Assembly (NCBI RefSeq): GCF_020447315.1
Contig: NZ_JAJADQ010000014.1
Location: 1-64,000 of the forward strand
DNA: 64,000 nt
DNA from: Hymenobacter nitidus
GTDB lineage: Bacteria; Bacteroidota; Bacteroidia; Cytophagales; Hymenobacteraceae
Reading direction: 5' to 3'
The notes beneath the pieces are model-generated. The model saw nothing but the letters and a program-made list of their open reading frames with translations. It was not told the origin of the DNA and did not search any database. A program made the position numbers and the translations under genes. Positions 25,489 to 33,562 of the stretch are shown one piece after another. How positions within the stretch are numbered: the first letter of the stretch is position 1; each line of letters begins with the position of its first letter.

Positions 25489-27009
25489 CTATTCGCGCAC
25501 CAGGCGGGTCCGCAGCACTTGGCCGTCGATGATGGCCGTGAGCAGGTACACGCCCACGGGCTGCGCGGCGGTGAAGGCTGCGGGCAGCTGGTTGGCGCCA
25601 GCCTGGAGCACCACCGGCTGCTGGCTCACAAGGCGGCCCAGAGCGTCATGCACGGTCAGCTGCACGGTTTGGGCGGCCGCCGCCGTCAGGTGCACGGTAT
25701 AGTTGCCGCGGGCCGGGTTGGGGGCGGCCGCCAAGCTGCTGGCCACGGTGGGCCGGGCAAAGCTGACAGTACGAACCGGCGAGTAGGACTCGGTGCCGTC
25801 GGTGTCTTGCTGGCGCAGGCGGTAGTACTGCACCGGGCCGCGCCGGGCCGCGTCAGTGTCCATGAACCGGTACTGCTGAACGGTCGTGGTAGTGCCTTTG
25901 CCCGCCACGAAGCCCACGCGCTGAAACGTTTTGCCGTCCAGGCTTACTTCCACGAAAAAGCCCGCGTTGCGCAGCTCCGAAGCCGTCGACCAGCTCAGGA
26001 GCGCATTGGCTTGCTGGGCCAGGGCCGTAAACTCGCGCAGCTCCACGGGCAGCGGGTTGCTCTGGTCGGCGCCGGCAAAGATGCCGTAGATGTTCTGCAG
26101 CTCAGTAGTCAGGGCGTTATTAGCCACGCTCACGCTGCCCTGCGGGCTTTCCCAGCCGGAGCCATTCCAGCGCTGCAGGCGCAGGCGGCTTTCGACGATG
26201 GTATTCGGCGCCGTATTCCACTCCGAGGTAAGGTAGCCCAGCGTCAGGGTTGAGGTTGGCGCCACAGTGTAGTCAGCCGGCTGCACCAGCCAGTACCGGT
26301 CGATGGCGGAGTTGGGGCTGCCCTGCAGGGTGCTGACGCCCGCGGGCAGGGGCAGGTTGTTGGGAGCCGTGGCATAGGTGGCGAAGGACAGGGAGCCGCT
26401 ACCGCTACCGGCCACCGATATAGCAGCCGTCATGGGCACGGCCGTAGCTCCCGAGCCCATCGGCACGGTGTAAGTACCGGTGTTAGAGCCAATCACCCAG
26501 TTCAGCCGGCCATAGCCTGCCGGGGAAGTCGTTTCACTGATCAGCATGCCCGTGGTGCGGCTCAGGGCCGAAGCGGCACCGTTGTTCAGCGTCAGGACTC
26601 GGGAGTTGAGCTGCAGCGTGGCCGGGCCCAGGGTGAGGGTACCGCCGTTGGTGCCCACCGAAATATCGGAAGTCAGCTGCACCGGGCCGGTGGCACCGCT
26701 CACATCCAGGTTGTGGAAGGTAGTAGGGCTACTGCCGCCAATCTGCTGGGTGCCGGTTCCGACCAGCTGCACGGTGCCGGTGGTAGGCGTGAGCACGCCG
26801 CCGGTGGCGTTGTTATTCGTCCAGCTGCCGGTGAGCGAGAGGGTGCCGGCGTTGGCAATAGCGCCACCGCTGCTCACGATTACGCCGCCGGCCACGGCCA
26901 GCCTGGTTCCCGGCTGAATGGTCATGGCTGCGCCCAGGTTGGTCAGGCCCTGGCTCAGGGCCGGCACTGCGGCCAGCAGAACCCCACAGGTAGGTAACAG
27001 TTGTTTCAT
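25489..27009 (-). CDS. Secreted T9SS sorting-domain protein with beta-repeat body
   Basis: 506 residues from ATG 27009 (MKQLLPTCGVLLAAVPALSQ signal peptide). The body to ~320 is Gly/Thr/Ser/Asn-rich beta structure (TLTLGPATLQLNSRVLTLNNG) like other Bacteroidota surface proteins. Residues ~325-420 (PVELREFTALAQQANALLSWSTASELRNAGFFVEVS...) are the common domain that precedes the sorting domain. The end (AAPNPARGNYTVHL...PVGVYLLTAIIDGQVLRTRLVRE) is the Por secretion tail. Adhesin- or matrix-like role is possible; no catalytic site seen. A textbook -33/-7 promoter lies at 27077-27106. Confidence 0.9.
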   Translation of the reverse strand: MKQLLPTCGVLLAAVPALSQGLTNLGAAMTIQPGTRLAVAGGVIVSSGGAIANAGTLSLTGSWTNNNATGGVLTPTTGTVQLVGTGTQQIGGSSPTTFHNLDVSGATGPVQLTSDISVGTNGGTLTLGPATLQLNSRVLTLNNGAASALSRTTGMLISETTSPAGYGRLNWVIGSNTGTYTVPMGSGATAVPMTAAISVAGSGSGSLSFATYATAPNNLPLPAGVSTLQGSPNSAIDRYWLVQPADYTVAPTSTLTLGYLTSEWNTAPNTIVESRLRLQRWNGSGWESPQGSVSVANNALTTELQNIYGIFAGADQSNPLPVELREFTALAQQANALLSWSTASELRNAGFFVEVSLDGKTFQRVGFVAGKGTTTTVQQYRFMDTDAARRGPVQYYRLRQQDTDGTESYSPVRTVSFARPTVASSLAAAPNPARGNYTVHLTAAAAQTVQLTVHDALGRLVSQQPVVLQAGANQLPAAFTAAQPVGVYLLTAIIDGQVLRTRLVRE

Positions 27010-27076
27010 AGCGGTAGGTGTTGGGCCGTGCAAGAGCAGCACCGCGGAAACGATGCATACACCCCGGAAACAGACC

Positions 27077-27106
27077 CAAACTTACGGAGGTTAGACAGGA
27101 AGCCAA
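27077..27106 (-). promoter_or_regulatory. Bacteroidota -33/-7 promoter of the T9SS gene
   Basis: On the minus strand TAAGTTTG (27077-27084) is a perfect -7 element, and TTG (27104-27106) stands 19 bases upstream of it, the spacing known for the Bacteroidota housekeeping sigma factor. The leader would be about 65 bases. Confidence 0.75.
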
Positions 27107-27236
27107 ATCTAAGGATTGTATATAGAGTTAATAGTATTTAGCGGACGGATATCCCCAGAAAAAGCGGGACCGTCACAACCCTGCGGCCAGGGTTTGGAGT
27201 ATAGACTGGTTTGGCTGCCTTCCCTAGCTTTTTACC

Positions 27237-27923
27237 ATGCGTCAGCTCCTGTTGCTTAGCCTGGGCCTGCTGCTGGCCACCTGCGGGCCGGCCGATTCCT
27301 CGCCCGCTGAACGCCGCCCCGTGGTGGCTCCTATCCGTATGCAAAACATCATTTTCTTCGGCAACAGCCTCACGGCCGGCTACCAGCTGCGCGCCAGTGA
27401 AGCGTTTCCTTCCCTACTGCAAGCCAAACTCGACTCGCTGGATTTACCCTACAAGGCGTTCAACTACGGCGTGAGCGGCGAAACCACGGCCGGCGGCCGG
27501 CAGCGCGTGGCCAGCGTGCTGGCCCGACAGCCCGTAGACGTATTTGTGCTGGAACTGGGCGCCAATGACGGACTGCGCGGCATTCCCGTCCGCGAAACCA
27601 CCCAGAACCTGCAGGCCATCATCGACCAGGTACGCCTCAAGCACCCCAAGGCCCGCATCGTGCTGGTGGGCCTGGAGTTTCCCTTCGACCTGAGCGTGCT
27701 GGGCGGCCACCAGTACGGGCGCTACGCCGCCGAGTTCAAGGCCCTGTTCCGGGTGTTGGCCGAGAAGAACAGTCTGCCTTTCGTACCGTTTTTGCTGCAG
27801 GGTGTGCTAGGCCAGCGCCACCTGAACCTGCCCGACGGCGTGCACCCCAATGCTGCCGGGCAGAAGATTCTGGCTAGCAACGTCTGGGCGGTGCTGGGCC
27901 CCATGCTCAGCGCCCCGGAATAA
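27237..27923 (+). CDS. SGNH/GDSL-family arylesterase, lipoprotein
   Basis: 228 residues. Lipobox LLATC with Cys 16, so probably a lipid-anchored periplasmic or outer-membrane enzyme. SGNH blocks: I FFGNSLTAG with nucleophile Ser 44, II FNYGVSGETTAGG, III LELGANDGLRG, V DGVHPNAAGQ with the Asp-His pair. This matches TesA-type multifunctional esterase/lysophospholipases, which hydrolyse esters and thioesters. A near-consensus TAGCTTTT lies just before the ATG. Divergent from the T9SS gene; the last codons lie inside a 12-bp hairpin. Confidence 0.93.
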   Translation: MRQLLLLSLGLLLATCGPADSSPAERRPVVAPIRMQNIIFFGNSLTAGYQLRASEAFPSLLQAKLDSLDLPYKAFNYGVSGETTAGGRQRVASVLARQPVDVFVLELGANDGLRGIPVRETTQNLQAIIDQVRLKHPKARIVLVGLEFPFDLSVLGGHQYGRYAAEFKALFRVLAEKNSLPFVPFLLQGVLGQRHLNLPDGVHPNAAGQKILASNVWAVLGPMLSAPE

Positions 27924-27953
27924 GCCACCTTGGTGACCTGCTCCGGGGCGCTG
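27908..27953. terminator. 12-bp hairpin spanning the stop codon of the esterase gene
   Basis: CAGCGCCCCGGA (27908-27919) pairs perfectly with TCCGGGGCGCTG (27942-27953). The TAA of the esterase gene lies in the loop. There is no U-tract. It lies between convergent genes and may end transcription from both sides or block 3' exonucleases. Confidence 0.6.
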
Positions 27954-27978
27954 ATATACGAGTTGGCCAAGCCAGATG

Positions 27979-28578
27979 CTACTTGGCGTCCAGTATCTGG
28001 TAGCCGATGGGCTTGAAGGCGTAATTGTTCGACATTTCGGCCGAGCAGGCCGTGAGTCCCACCAGCAAGTCCATTTTGGCTTCCAGTATCACGTAGTCAC
28101 CGGCTTTGCTTTTGGGAGGCAGCACGGCCACCCGGCCCGTGTCGCCGTCCACGGTCACGTGCATGAAGATGTTGAAGCTGATGGGTATGGCATCGGGGCC
28201 GATACCGTACTGCTCCAGGGCCGCGCACAGGTTGCCGAAGCAGCCACGGTGGGGCTGGGTGTGGCCGTAGATGATGCGGAACGTGTCGGCGCTACAGGGC
28301 GTGAGCAGAAAGTCATGCCGGCCCACAGTATCTTCCACCAGATCGAACATCACGTTGCTGCGGTTCGAATAGAATGGGTGGCCCTTGGTTAGCAGGATGG
28401 TTTCGGCGTAGTCGATGGTGCGGCCCGAGGACAGGTATTCGGCTTTGTCGTCGAGGTTGTAGCAGACGAAATCGGAAACCTGTTCGCCCTCAATGTCGAC
28501 TACTTTGAGGCGCTGCCCTTTTTTGAGCAGGAACGAAACGCCGCTGCGGGGTGGAATGATGGTGAGGTTATCGGTCAT
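27979..28578 (-). CDS. DUF1989 (urea carboxylase-associated) family protein
   Basis: 199 residues. Signatures of the DUF1989 family: PPRSGVSFLLKKGQRLKVVDIEGEQVSDFVCYN near the start, RTIDYAETILLTKG, a Cys/His-containing middle (LTPCSADTFRIIYG, GCFGNL) and a late LTACSAEMSNNY. Members occur next to urea carboxylase or amino-acid genes; the reaction is not settled. It overlaps the upstream GntA-like gene by 11 bases, so the two are coupled. A role in modified arginine or guanidine metabolism is only a guess from the pairing. Confidence 0.85.
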   Translation of the reverse strand: MTDNLTIIPPRSGVSFLLKKGQRLKVVDIEGEQVSDFVCYNLDDKAEYLSSGRTIDYAETILLTKGHPFYSNRSNVMFDLVEDTVGRHDFLLTPCSADTFRIIYGHTQPHRGCFGNLCAALEQYGIGPDAIPISFNIFMHVTVDGDTGRVAVLPPKSKAGDYVILEAKMDLLVGLTACSAEMSNNYAFKPIGYQILDAK

Positions 28579-29239
28579 GTTGGCTTAAAAATGGGCACTT
28601 CCAGGCATTGTCATACGCCCGGCCGCTGTATTGGTATACTTCCGACGACTGGCCGTAGTCCTCCAGCATGGGGTTGATGGAACCCGAATAGGCAATATCC
28701 CGCGTGCGGACTGTCTGGCGCAGCTTGTCGTAGCGGCCTTCCGCTCGGATTCGCTCGAACTGGTCGTGGGCGTTGAATACCAGCGTGGGGTACCTGAATT
28801 GCCGCGCCGGCCGGCTGCTGCCCGGGTGCAGGCCAATGACGAAAAAGGCCTCTTCCTTCAGGCTGTAGCTGAAATCGGGAGAGTTGGGGTCGGCTACCAC
28901 GCGCTTGTCGTAGCCGTAGCGCTGGGCATCTAGGTTGGACACGGCCTGCAGGCGCTGCCACAGAAACTCATCGAACTGGGCCTCCGTCGGGTGCTCGGGG
29001 CCTTTGAAGATGATGGCTGCGCTGTGGTAGAGCTTCTCGGACTGCCGATAGGTATCGACAAAGTCGTAGAGAAACTGCAGAATGGCCGTGTCGTCCTTGG
29101 GGCAAGCCATGTGGTCCACGACTAGGGTCTGAATCTGGTTCCAGGTAAGGGCAGTCTTGGCAGCTACGCAGGGGAATTCTCGGTTTTGTATAAAATCAAG
29201 ATATTCCCTTGTAACTATATTTTGTTCTTCAGCAGTCAT
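28568..29239 (-). CDS. YqcI/YcgG family protein, GntA-like heme-dependent N-hydroxylase family
   Basis: 223 residues from ATG 29239; TTG 29245 is an alternative. Family features: EFPCVAAKTAL near the N-terminus, the VVDHM segment, EEAFFVIGLHPGSSRPARQF, TLVFNAHDQFERIR and the C-terminal NPMLEDYGQSSEVYQYSGR...WKCPF. The YqcI/YcgG family is now linked to GntA, a heme-dependent N-hydroxylase acting on a guanidino substrate in guanitoxin synthesis; whether this member hydroxylates the same kind of substrate cannot be seen. First gene of a two-gene operon with DUF1989. Upstream DNA to 29445 is AT-rich. Confidence 0.85.
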   Translation of the reverse strand: MTAEEQNIVTREYLDFIQNREFPCVAAKTALTWNQIQTLVVDHMACPKDDTAILQFLYDFVDTYRQSEKLYHSAAIIFKGPEHPTEAQFDEFLWQRLQAVSNLDAQRYGYDKRVVADPNSPDFSYSLKEEAFFVIGLHPGSSRPARQFRYPTLVFNAHDQFERIRAEGRYDKLRQTVRTRDIAYSGSINPMLEDYGQSSEVYQYSGRAYDNAWKCPFLSQHDR

Positions 29240-29444
29240 ATCCAACAGATTACTTTACAATCAGGAACGGAATAGCTCTATTCCTGCTCTTGGATACGAC
29301 TGTATTTCTGTTGAAGTTTGCTAATATAATTACTAAACAAATACCTGCTTCTACCGTAGGCCCGACTGTTTTTACGGTTCAACTTGCGTCTGGGCCATAC
29401 TAGACTGTAAAAATATCGGTTGAAAGCTCGACCGTAGTCTTACT
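29240..29444. other. AT-rich intergenic region upstream of the GntA-like gene
   Basis: About 200 bases, clearly lower in GC than the surroundings, without an open frame I trust. It must carry the minus-strand promoter of the GntA-like/DUF1989 operon; I find TATTTG-like words but no exact TAnnTTTG. Confidence 0.4.
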
Positions 29445-29487
29445 AAAAAACAGGAAAGGCGGCCCGACTTATTTGCCGAACCGCCTT
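29445..29487 (-). terminator. Intrinsic terminator of the phosphorylase gene
   Basis: On the minus strand AAGGCGG and CCGCCTT form the base of a stem with inner CGGC/GTCG pairing; TTCCTGTTTTTTAG follows. It lies 40 bases beyond the phosphorylase stop codon. Confidence 0.7.
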
Positions 29488-29526
29488 CTCATCACCAACT
29501 ACTGTTCTGCTTGTGTAAGCCTAAGC

Positions 29527-31179
29527 TCAAGCATTGTACATTTCCCGGTAGTACTCGGTGGCCATGCGGTGCGACTCGAACTCGGGCTCTACTTCGCGCA
29601 TGGCGGTTTTGGCAATTTCGAGGTATTTGGCCGGCTCGTCGTAGTAAAGCGGCAGGATTTCGTTTTCCAGCACGTCGAGCACGCCGCGGGCTTCCACGTC
29701 GTCTTTCACGTGCTCGGGTTCGTTGAGCTCGGCCAGGGGCAGCAGGAAGCCGTTTTCGCCGTGGCGCACAAACTCCGGAATCCAGCCGTCGGGGATGCTC
29801 AGGCTCAAGCAGGCATTCATGGCGGCCGTCATGCCGCTGGTGCCCGAAGCTTCGCGGGGAAAGCGCGGCGTGTTCAGCCAGATATCCGAGCCCTTCTTGA
29901 GCAGCTTGGAAAGGCCCAGCTCGTAGCCGGTCAGCACGGCGCAGTTCTTAAATTGCTTGGTACGCTGAATGATGTCGTTAAACATGCCAATGGCGCCGTA
30001 GTCCTTGGGGTAGGGCTTGCCGGCCCAGATAATCTGCACGGGGCGGTCTTGCTGGCTGACCATTTCGGCAAACCGCTCGAAGTGGTGCAGAATCAGGTTG
30101 GCGCGCTTGTAGCCGGCAAAGCGGCGGGCCCATACTACGGTCAGCACGTCGGGGTCGAGCAGGGTGCCGGTCTGGTCGGCCACGAAGTCGAACAGCTCCT
30201 TTTTCAGCTCCCGCTTGCGGGCCAGCAGCGCCTGGTCGTCGTCGGCCGCCAGGGCCGCATGCAGGTCGGCGTCGCGCCAGTAGGTGCCGTTCTGGGAGTT
30301 GGTAATCGGAATAATCGGGCAGATGCCTTCGTAATGGCCCCACATTTCGTTGGCCACGATGCCGTGCACTTTCGATACGGCGTTGGCTTTGCGTGAGAAG
30401 CGCAGGGCCGTGAGCGTGTAGTTCAGAATGTCGTTCTGCTCCACGCGGGCCACGCGGCGGATTTCATCGGCCGGAATGGTGCCGAAGAAGGTCATGTCGG
30501 TGAGCAGCTTCATGGGGTGCTCCTCGTTGCCGGCCAGCTCGGGCGTATGGGTCGTGAATACCAGGCGCTTCTGCACTTCCTCCAGGCTGCGGCCGTGTTT
30601 TTCGTAGAGGTAAAACGCTAGCGGCAGGCCGTGGCCCTCGTTGAGGTGGTAGGTGTCCATCTTCACGCCTAGCAGGTCAAGCAGCTTGCCGCCCCCGATA
30701 CCCAGCACCATCGACTGCGCCACGCGGGCAGCCGTATCGGCGTCGTAGAGGTAGTGGGTGATGGTGCGCGAGATGTAGTCGTTTTCGGGAATGTCGGTGG
30801 TCAAAAAGAACATGGGAGCCGTGCCGAACGTGTCGGGCGCCAGGTACATGGCCTTCACTTTCACCTCAGCCCCGTGAATGGTGATGGGGAACACCAGGCC
30901 CGTGTCTTCGAGGAAGGAATAGTGCTTCAGGCGGAAGTCGGCGCGCATGGTCTGGTCCTCGTTGCGGCCCTGGTCGTAGTAGCCGTAGGTCCAGAGCATG
31001 CCGATGCCGATGAGGTTCTGCTTGAGCTCGTAGGCCGAGCGCATGTGGGAGCCCGCCAGAAAGCCCAGCCCACCGGAGTAGGTTTTCAGGGCTTGGTCGA
31101 GGGCAAACTCCATGGAGAAGTACGCGGCCTGAGTGGAGAATTCGGCGGCTGGCGCGTATGGTTGAAACTGGAAGGGCAT
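29527..31179 (-). CDS. GT35 alpha-glucan phosphorylase-like protein, PLP lysine replaced by Thr
   Basis: 550 residues, the length of the short bacterial glycogen phosphorylases. Family features: AAYFSMEFALDQALKTYSGGLGFLAG at the start, YHLNEGH, VFTTHTPELAGNEEH, WARRFAGYKRANLIL (Arg and Lys that contact phosphate) and REASGTSGMTAAMN. In active members this last motif contains the PLP-linked Lys (GMK or NMK); here the position is Thr 451, codon ACG. The protein may bind PLP weakly, use another mechanism or be a regulator; alternatively a whole subfamily has this change. Known reaction of the family: phosphorolysis of alpha-1,4-glucans to glucose 1-phosphate. Divergent from a GH13 gene across a LacI-type operator. 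Confidence 0.85.
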   Translation of the reverse strand: MPFQFQPYAPAAEFSTQAAYFSMEFALDQALKTYSGGLGFLAGSHMRSAYELKQNLIGIGMLWTYGYYDQGRNEDQTMRADFRLKHYSFLEDTGLVFPITIHGAEVKVKAMYLAPDTFGTAPMFFLTTDIPENDYISRTITHYLYDADTAARVAQSMVLGIGGGKLLDLLGVKMDTYHLNEGHGLPLAFYLYEKHGRSLEEVQKRLVFTTHTPELAGNEEHPMKLLTDMTFFGTIPADEIRRVARVEQNDILNYTLTALRFSRKANAVSKVHGIVANEMWGHYEGICPIIPITNSQNGTYWRDADLHAALAADDDQALLARKRELKKELFDFVADQTGTLLDPDVLTVVWARRFAGYKRANLILHHFERFAEMVSQQDRPVQIIWAGKPYPKDYGAIGMFNDIIQRTKQFKNCAVLTGYELGLSKLLKKGSDIWLNTPRFPREASGTSGMTAAMNACLSLSIPDGWIPEFVRHGENGFLLPLAELNEPEHVKDDVEARGVLDVLENEILPLYYDEPAKYLEIAKTAMREVEPEFESHRMATEYYREMYNA

Positions 31180-31575
31180 GAGCAGAAGGAAAGAGAAATG
31201 TGGACCGCTGCCAACGGCGGCGCGTCAAATCGGGGTGCCAAGGTCAGCACAATCCGGACTAAAAAAAAGCGCGAATTGCGTGAGCCTCAGAGCAAACGTT
31301 TGCATTGCGGGCTATTTTTTGCGCTTTTCAACTCCGCTGCCGGTATCTGCTCGCCAGCAAAGTGCTGTTGGGCCGGTTCAGCGCTACTTTGCGCGGCAGC
31401 AAAACGAAATAAACTCCGCAACAAAAAACTCCACGACCTGATTAACCATCCGCCTTTTTTAGGCTATTACAAGCTGCAAATGCGGTTTTCGCCCTTTCTA
31501 ATCCGGCTCATATTGCACGCTGCGGCTGCTCAGGTTACCTTGCTGCCTCTCTTCGCCGCCGACCTGATTTTGCGC
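31180..31575. other. Divergent regulatory region between phosphorylase and GH13 genes
   Basis: Nearly 400 bases without a credible gene. The plus-strand frame is open here but its reading (partly antisense to the phosphorylase) does not look coding and the GH13 signal peptide starts only at 31576. The region contains the palindrome GCAAACGTTTGC, an A-tract before it and T-rich runs after it, and two near -7 elements (TATTTTTTG, TACTTTG) but no exact TAnnTTTG. Confidence 0.5.
31292..31303. promoter_or_regulatory. LacI-family type operator
   Basis: GCAAACGTTTGC is a perfect 12-base palindrome with the central CG typical of LacI-family sites; maltose regulators of the MalR type are known to bind very similar sequences. 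Its place, between a glucan phosphorylase and a neopullulanase-like enzyme, fits a maltodextrin-responsive repressor or activator. No LacI-family gene is in the window. Confidence 0.65.
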
Positions 31576-33474
31576 ATGAAATTCCCGAGTTTTCTGTCCC
31601 TGCTTGCCGGAGCATTGCTGGCCGCGCCGCCACTGACCTTAGCTGCCGCAACTCCCGCGGCTGCAGTAGTCTCTGTGGCCAAAGCCGCGGCCATCCGCAT
31701 CGACCCGACCTTCTGGTGGGTAGGCATGAAAAACCCCAGACTGCAGCTACTGGTGCATAGCTCCGGAATCGGGAGTAGCACGGTAGCGCTGAGCTACCCC
31801 GGCGTCATGCTGGAGGGCACCCAGAAGCTCGCAAACCCGGACTATCTGATTGTCAACCTGAGCATTTCTCCCGAAGCCAAGCCCGGCAAGCTGAGCCTGG
31901 AGTTTCGGGGCGCCAAGAAGGTGAAGGTCAGCTACGAGCTGCGGGCCCGTACCACGCCCGGCGACAACACCAAGGTGCAGGGCATCACCAGCGCCGACTT
32001 CGTGTACCTGCTCATGCCGGACCGCTTCGCCAACGGCGACCCGAAAAACGATGTCGTGAAAGGCACCCGCGTAAGCCGCGTGGCCCGCGACTCGATGTAC
32101 GCCCGCCACGGCGGCGACCTGCGCGGCATTGAGCAGCACTTCGACTACCTCAAGGAGCTGGGCGTCACGGCTATCTGGCCCACGCCGGTGGTGGAAAACG
32201 ACATGCCCAAGGCCAGTTACCACGGCTACGCCCTAACCGATTACTACGCCGTGGACCGGCGCTACGGCTCCAACGAGGACTACGTGCGCTTCGTGCAGCG
32301 GGCCCATCAGAACGGGCTGAAGGTGATTCACGACGTGGTGCTCAACCACATGGGCAGCCAGAACTACTTATTTGTGGAGCCGCCCGCCGCCGACTGGTTT
32401 CACCAGTGGCCCAGCTTCACGCGCAGCAACTTCCGCGACGCGGCCTTCAACGACCCCTACGCCGCCGAGGCAGACCGTAAGCTCTACGGGCAAGGCTGGT
32501 TCGACACCACGATGCCGGATCTGAACCAGAGCAATCCGCTGGTAGCCACCTACGTGATTCAGAACTTTATCTGGTGGGTGGAATACACCGGCCTGGACGG
32601 CTACCGCATCGATACCTACCCGTATTCGGACCGCAACTTCCTGATGCAGTGGGGTGAGGCCGTGCTCAGCGAGTTTCCGCGGCTGGGCATGTTCGGCGAA
32701 ACCTGGGTGCAGGGCAACGGGCAGCAGGCCTTTTTTGCCCGCAACATTTTGCCGCCGGTCAACGGGTTTAAGTCGAACCTGCCGGGCGTAACCGACTTCC
32801 AGAGCTACTACGCCCTCAACGAGGCCCTGACCAAGGACGCGGGCTGGACCGACGGCATTGCCAAGCTCTACTACGCCCTGCAGGGCGACTGGCTCTACGA
32901 GGACCCGATGCGCAACGTGGTGTTTCTGGACAACCACGATTTGAGCCGCTTCTACTCGGTTGTTGGGGAGGACTTTGCCAAGTACAAGATGGGCCTGGCC
33001 TGGCTGCTGACTACGCGCGGCATTCCGCAGCTCTACTACGGCACCGAGGTGCTGATGAAGAACTTTAGCAACCCCGACGGGCTGGTGCGCGAGGATTTCC
33101 CCGGCGGCTGGGCCGCGGATAAGCAGAACTACTTTACGGCCGCGGGCCGCACGGGGCCGGCGGGCGAGGCGTTTACCTACGTGAGCAAGCTGGCCAACTA
33201 CCGCAAAACCCACCCGGCTCTGCACTCCGGCAAGCTCACCCAGTTTATTCCCCAGGACGGTATCTACACCTACTTCCGCCACTCCGACGCGGGCACGGTA
33301 ATGGTCATGATGAACTCGAACAAGGACGAAAAGGCCGTAGACCTGGGCCGGTTTGCCGAGCGCCTGAGCGGGTTTTCGTCGGGCACGGAGGTCACCACGG
33401 GGGCGACGCTTTCTGATCTGAAGGCGGCCCGGATTCCAGGGCGCACGGCCTGGGTGGTGGAGCTGAAAAAGTAG
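31576..33474 (+). CDS. GH13 neopullulanase/cyclomaltodextrinase-like enzyme (SusA type)
   Basis: 632 residues from ATG 31576 with a signal peptide (MKFPSFLSLLAGALLAAPPLTLAAA), so periplasmic. An N-terminal beta-sandwich (~40-135; FWWVGMKNPRLQLLVHSSGI) is typical of cyclomaltodextrinases. The TIM barrel follows with DVVLNH, GYRID (nucleophile Asp 346), MFGETW (acid/base Glu 375) and FLDNHD (Asp 455). The family cleaves alpha-1,4 bonds in pullulan, cyclodextrins and maltodextrins. First gene of a co-directional block with an SDR, a second GH13 enzyme and a sugar permease. Likely controlled through the palindrome at 31292. Confidence 0.93.
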   Translation: MKFPSFLSLLAGALLAAPPLTLAAATPAAAVVSVAKAAAIRIDPTFWWVGMKNPRLQLLVHSSGIGSSTVALSYPGVMLEGTQKLANPDYLIVNLSISPEAKPGKLSLEFRGAKKVKVSYELRARTTPGDNTKVQGITSADFVYLLMPDRFANGDPKNDVVKGTRVSRVARDSMYARHGGDLRGIEQHFDYLKELGVTAIWPTPVVENDMPKASYHGYALTDYYAVDRRYGSNEDYVRFVQRAHQNGLKVIHDVVLNHMGSQNYLFVEPPAADWFHQWPSFTRSNFRDAAFNDPYAAEADRKLYGQGWFDTTMPDLNQSNPLVATYVIQNFIWWVEYTGLDGYRIDTYPYSDRNFLMQWGEAVLSEFPRLGMFGETWVQGNGQQAFFARNILPPVNGFKSNLPGVTDFQSYYALNEALTKDAGWTDGIAKLYYALQGDWLYEDPMRNVVFLDNHDLSRFYSVVGEDFAKYKMGLAWLLTTRGIPQLYYGTEVLMKNFSNPDGLVREDFPGGWAADKQNYFTAAGRTGPAGEAFTYVSKLANYRKTHPALHSGKLTQFIPQDGIYTYFRHSDAGTVMVMMNSNKDEKAVDLGRFAERLSGFSSGTEVTTGATLSDLKAARIPGRTAWVVELKK

Positions 33475-33562
33475 AAAAGCGGAACGCCGTAGCGTCTTTT
33501 CGCGTCCAATTTTGTAGACTATACTTCCTGATTGCTACCAACCACCTCTAGCTCTGCTGCTT

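Noticed and set aside
30754..31575. N-terminal extension of the SusA-like GH13 frame (long plus-strand open frame)
   Set aside because: Its first part is antisense to the phosphorylase and the rest reads as low-quality peptide; a clear signal peptide starts at ATG 31576.
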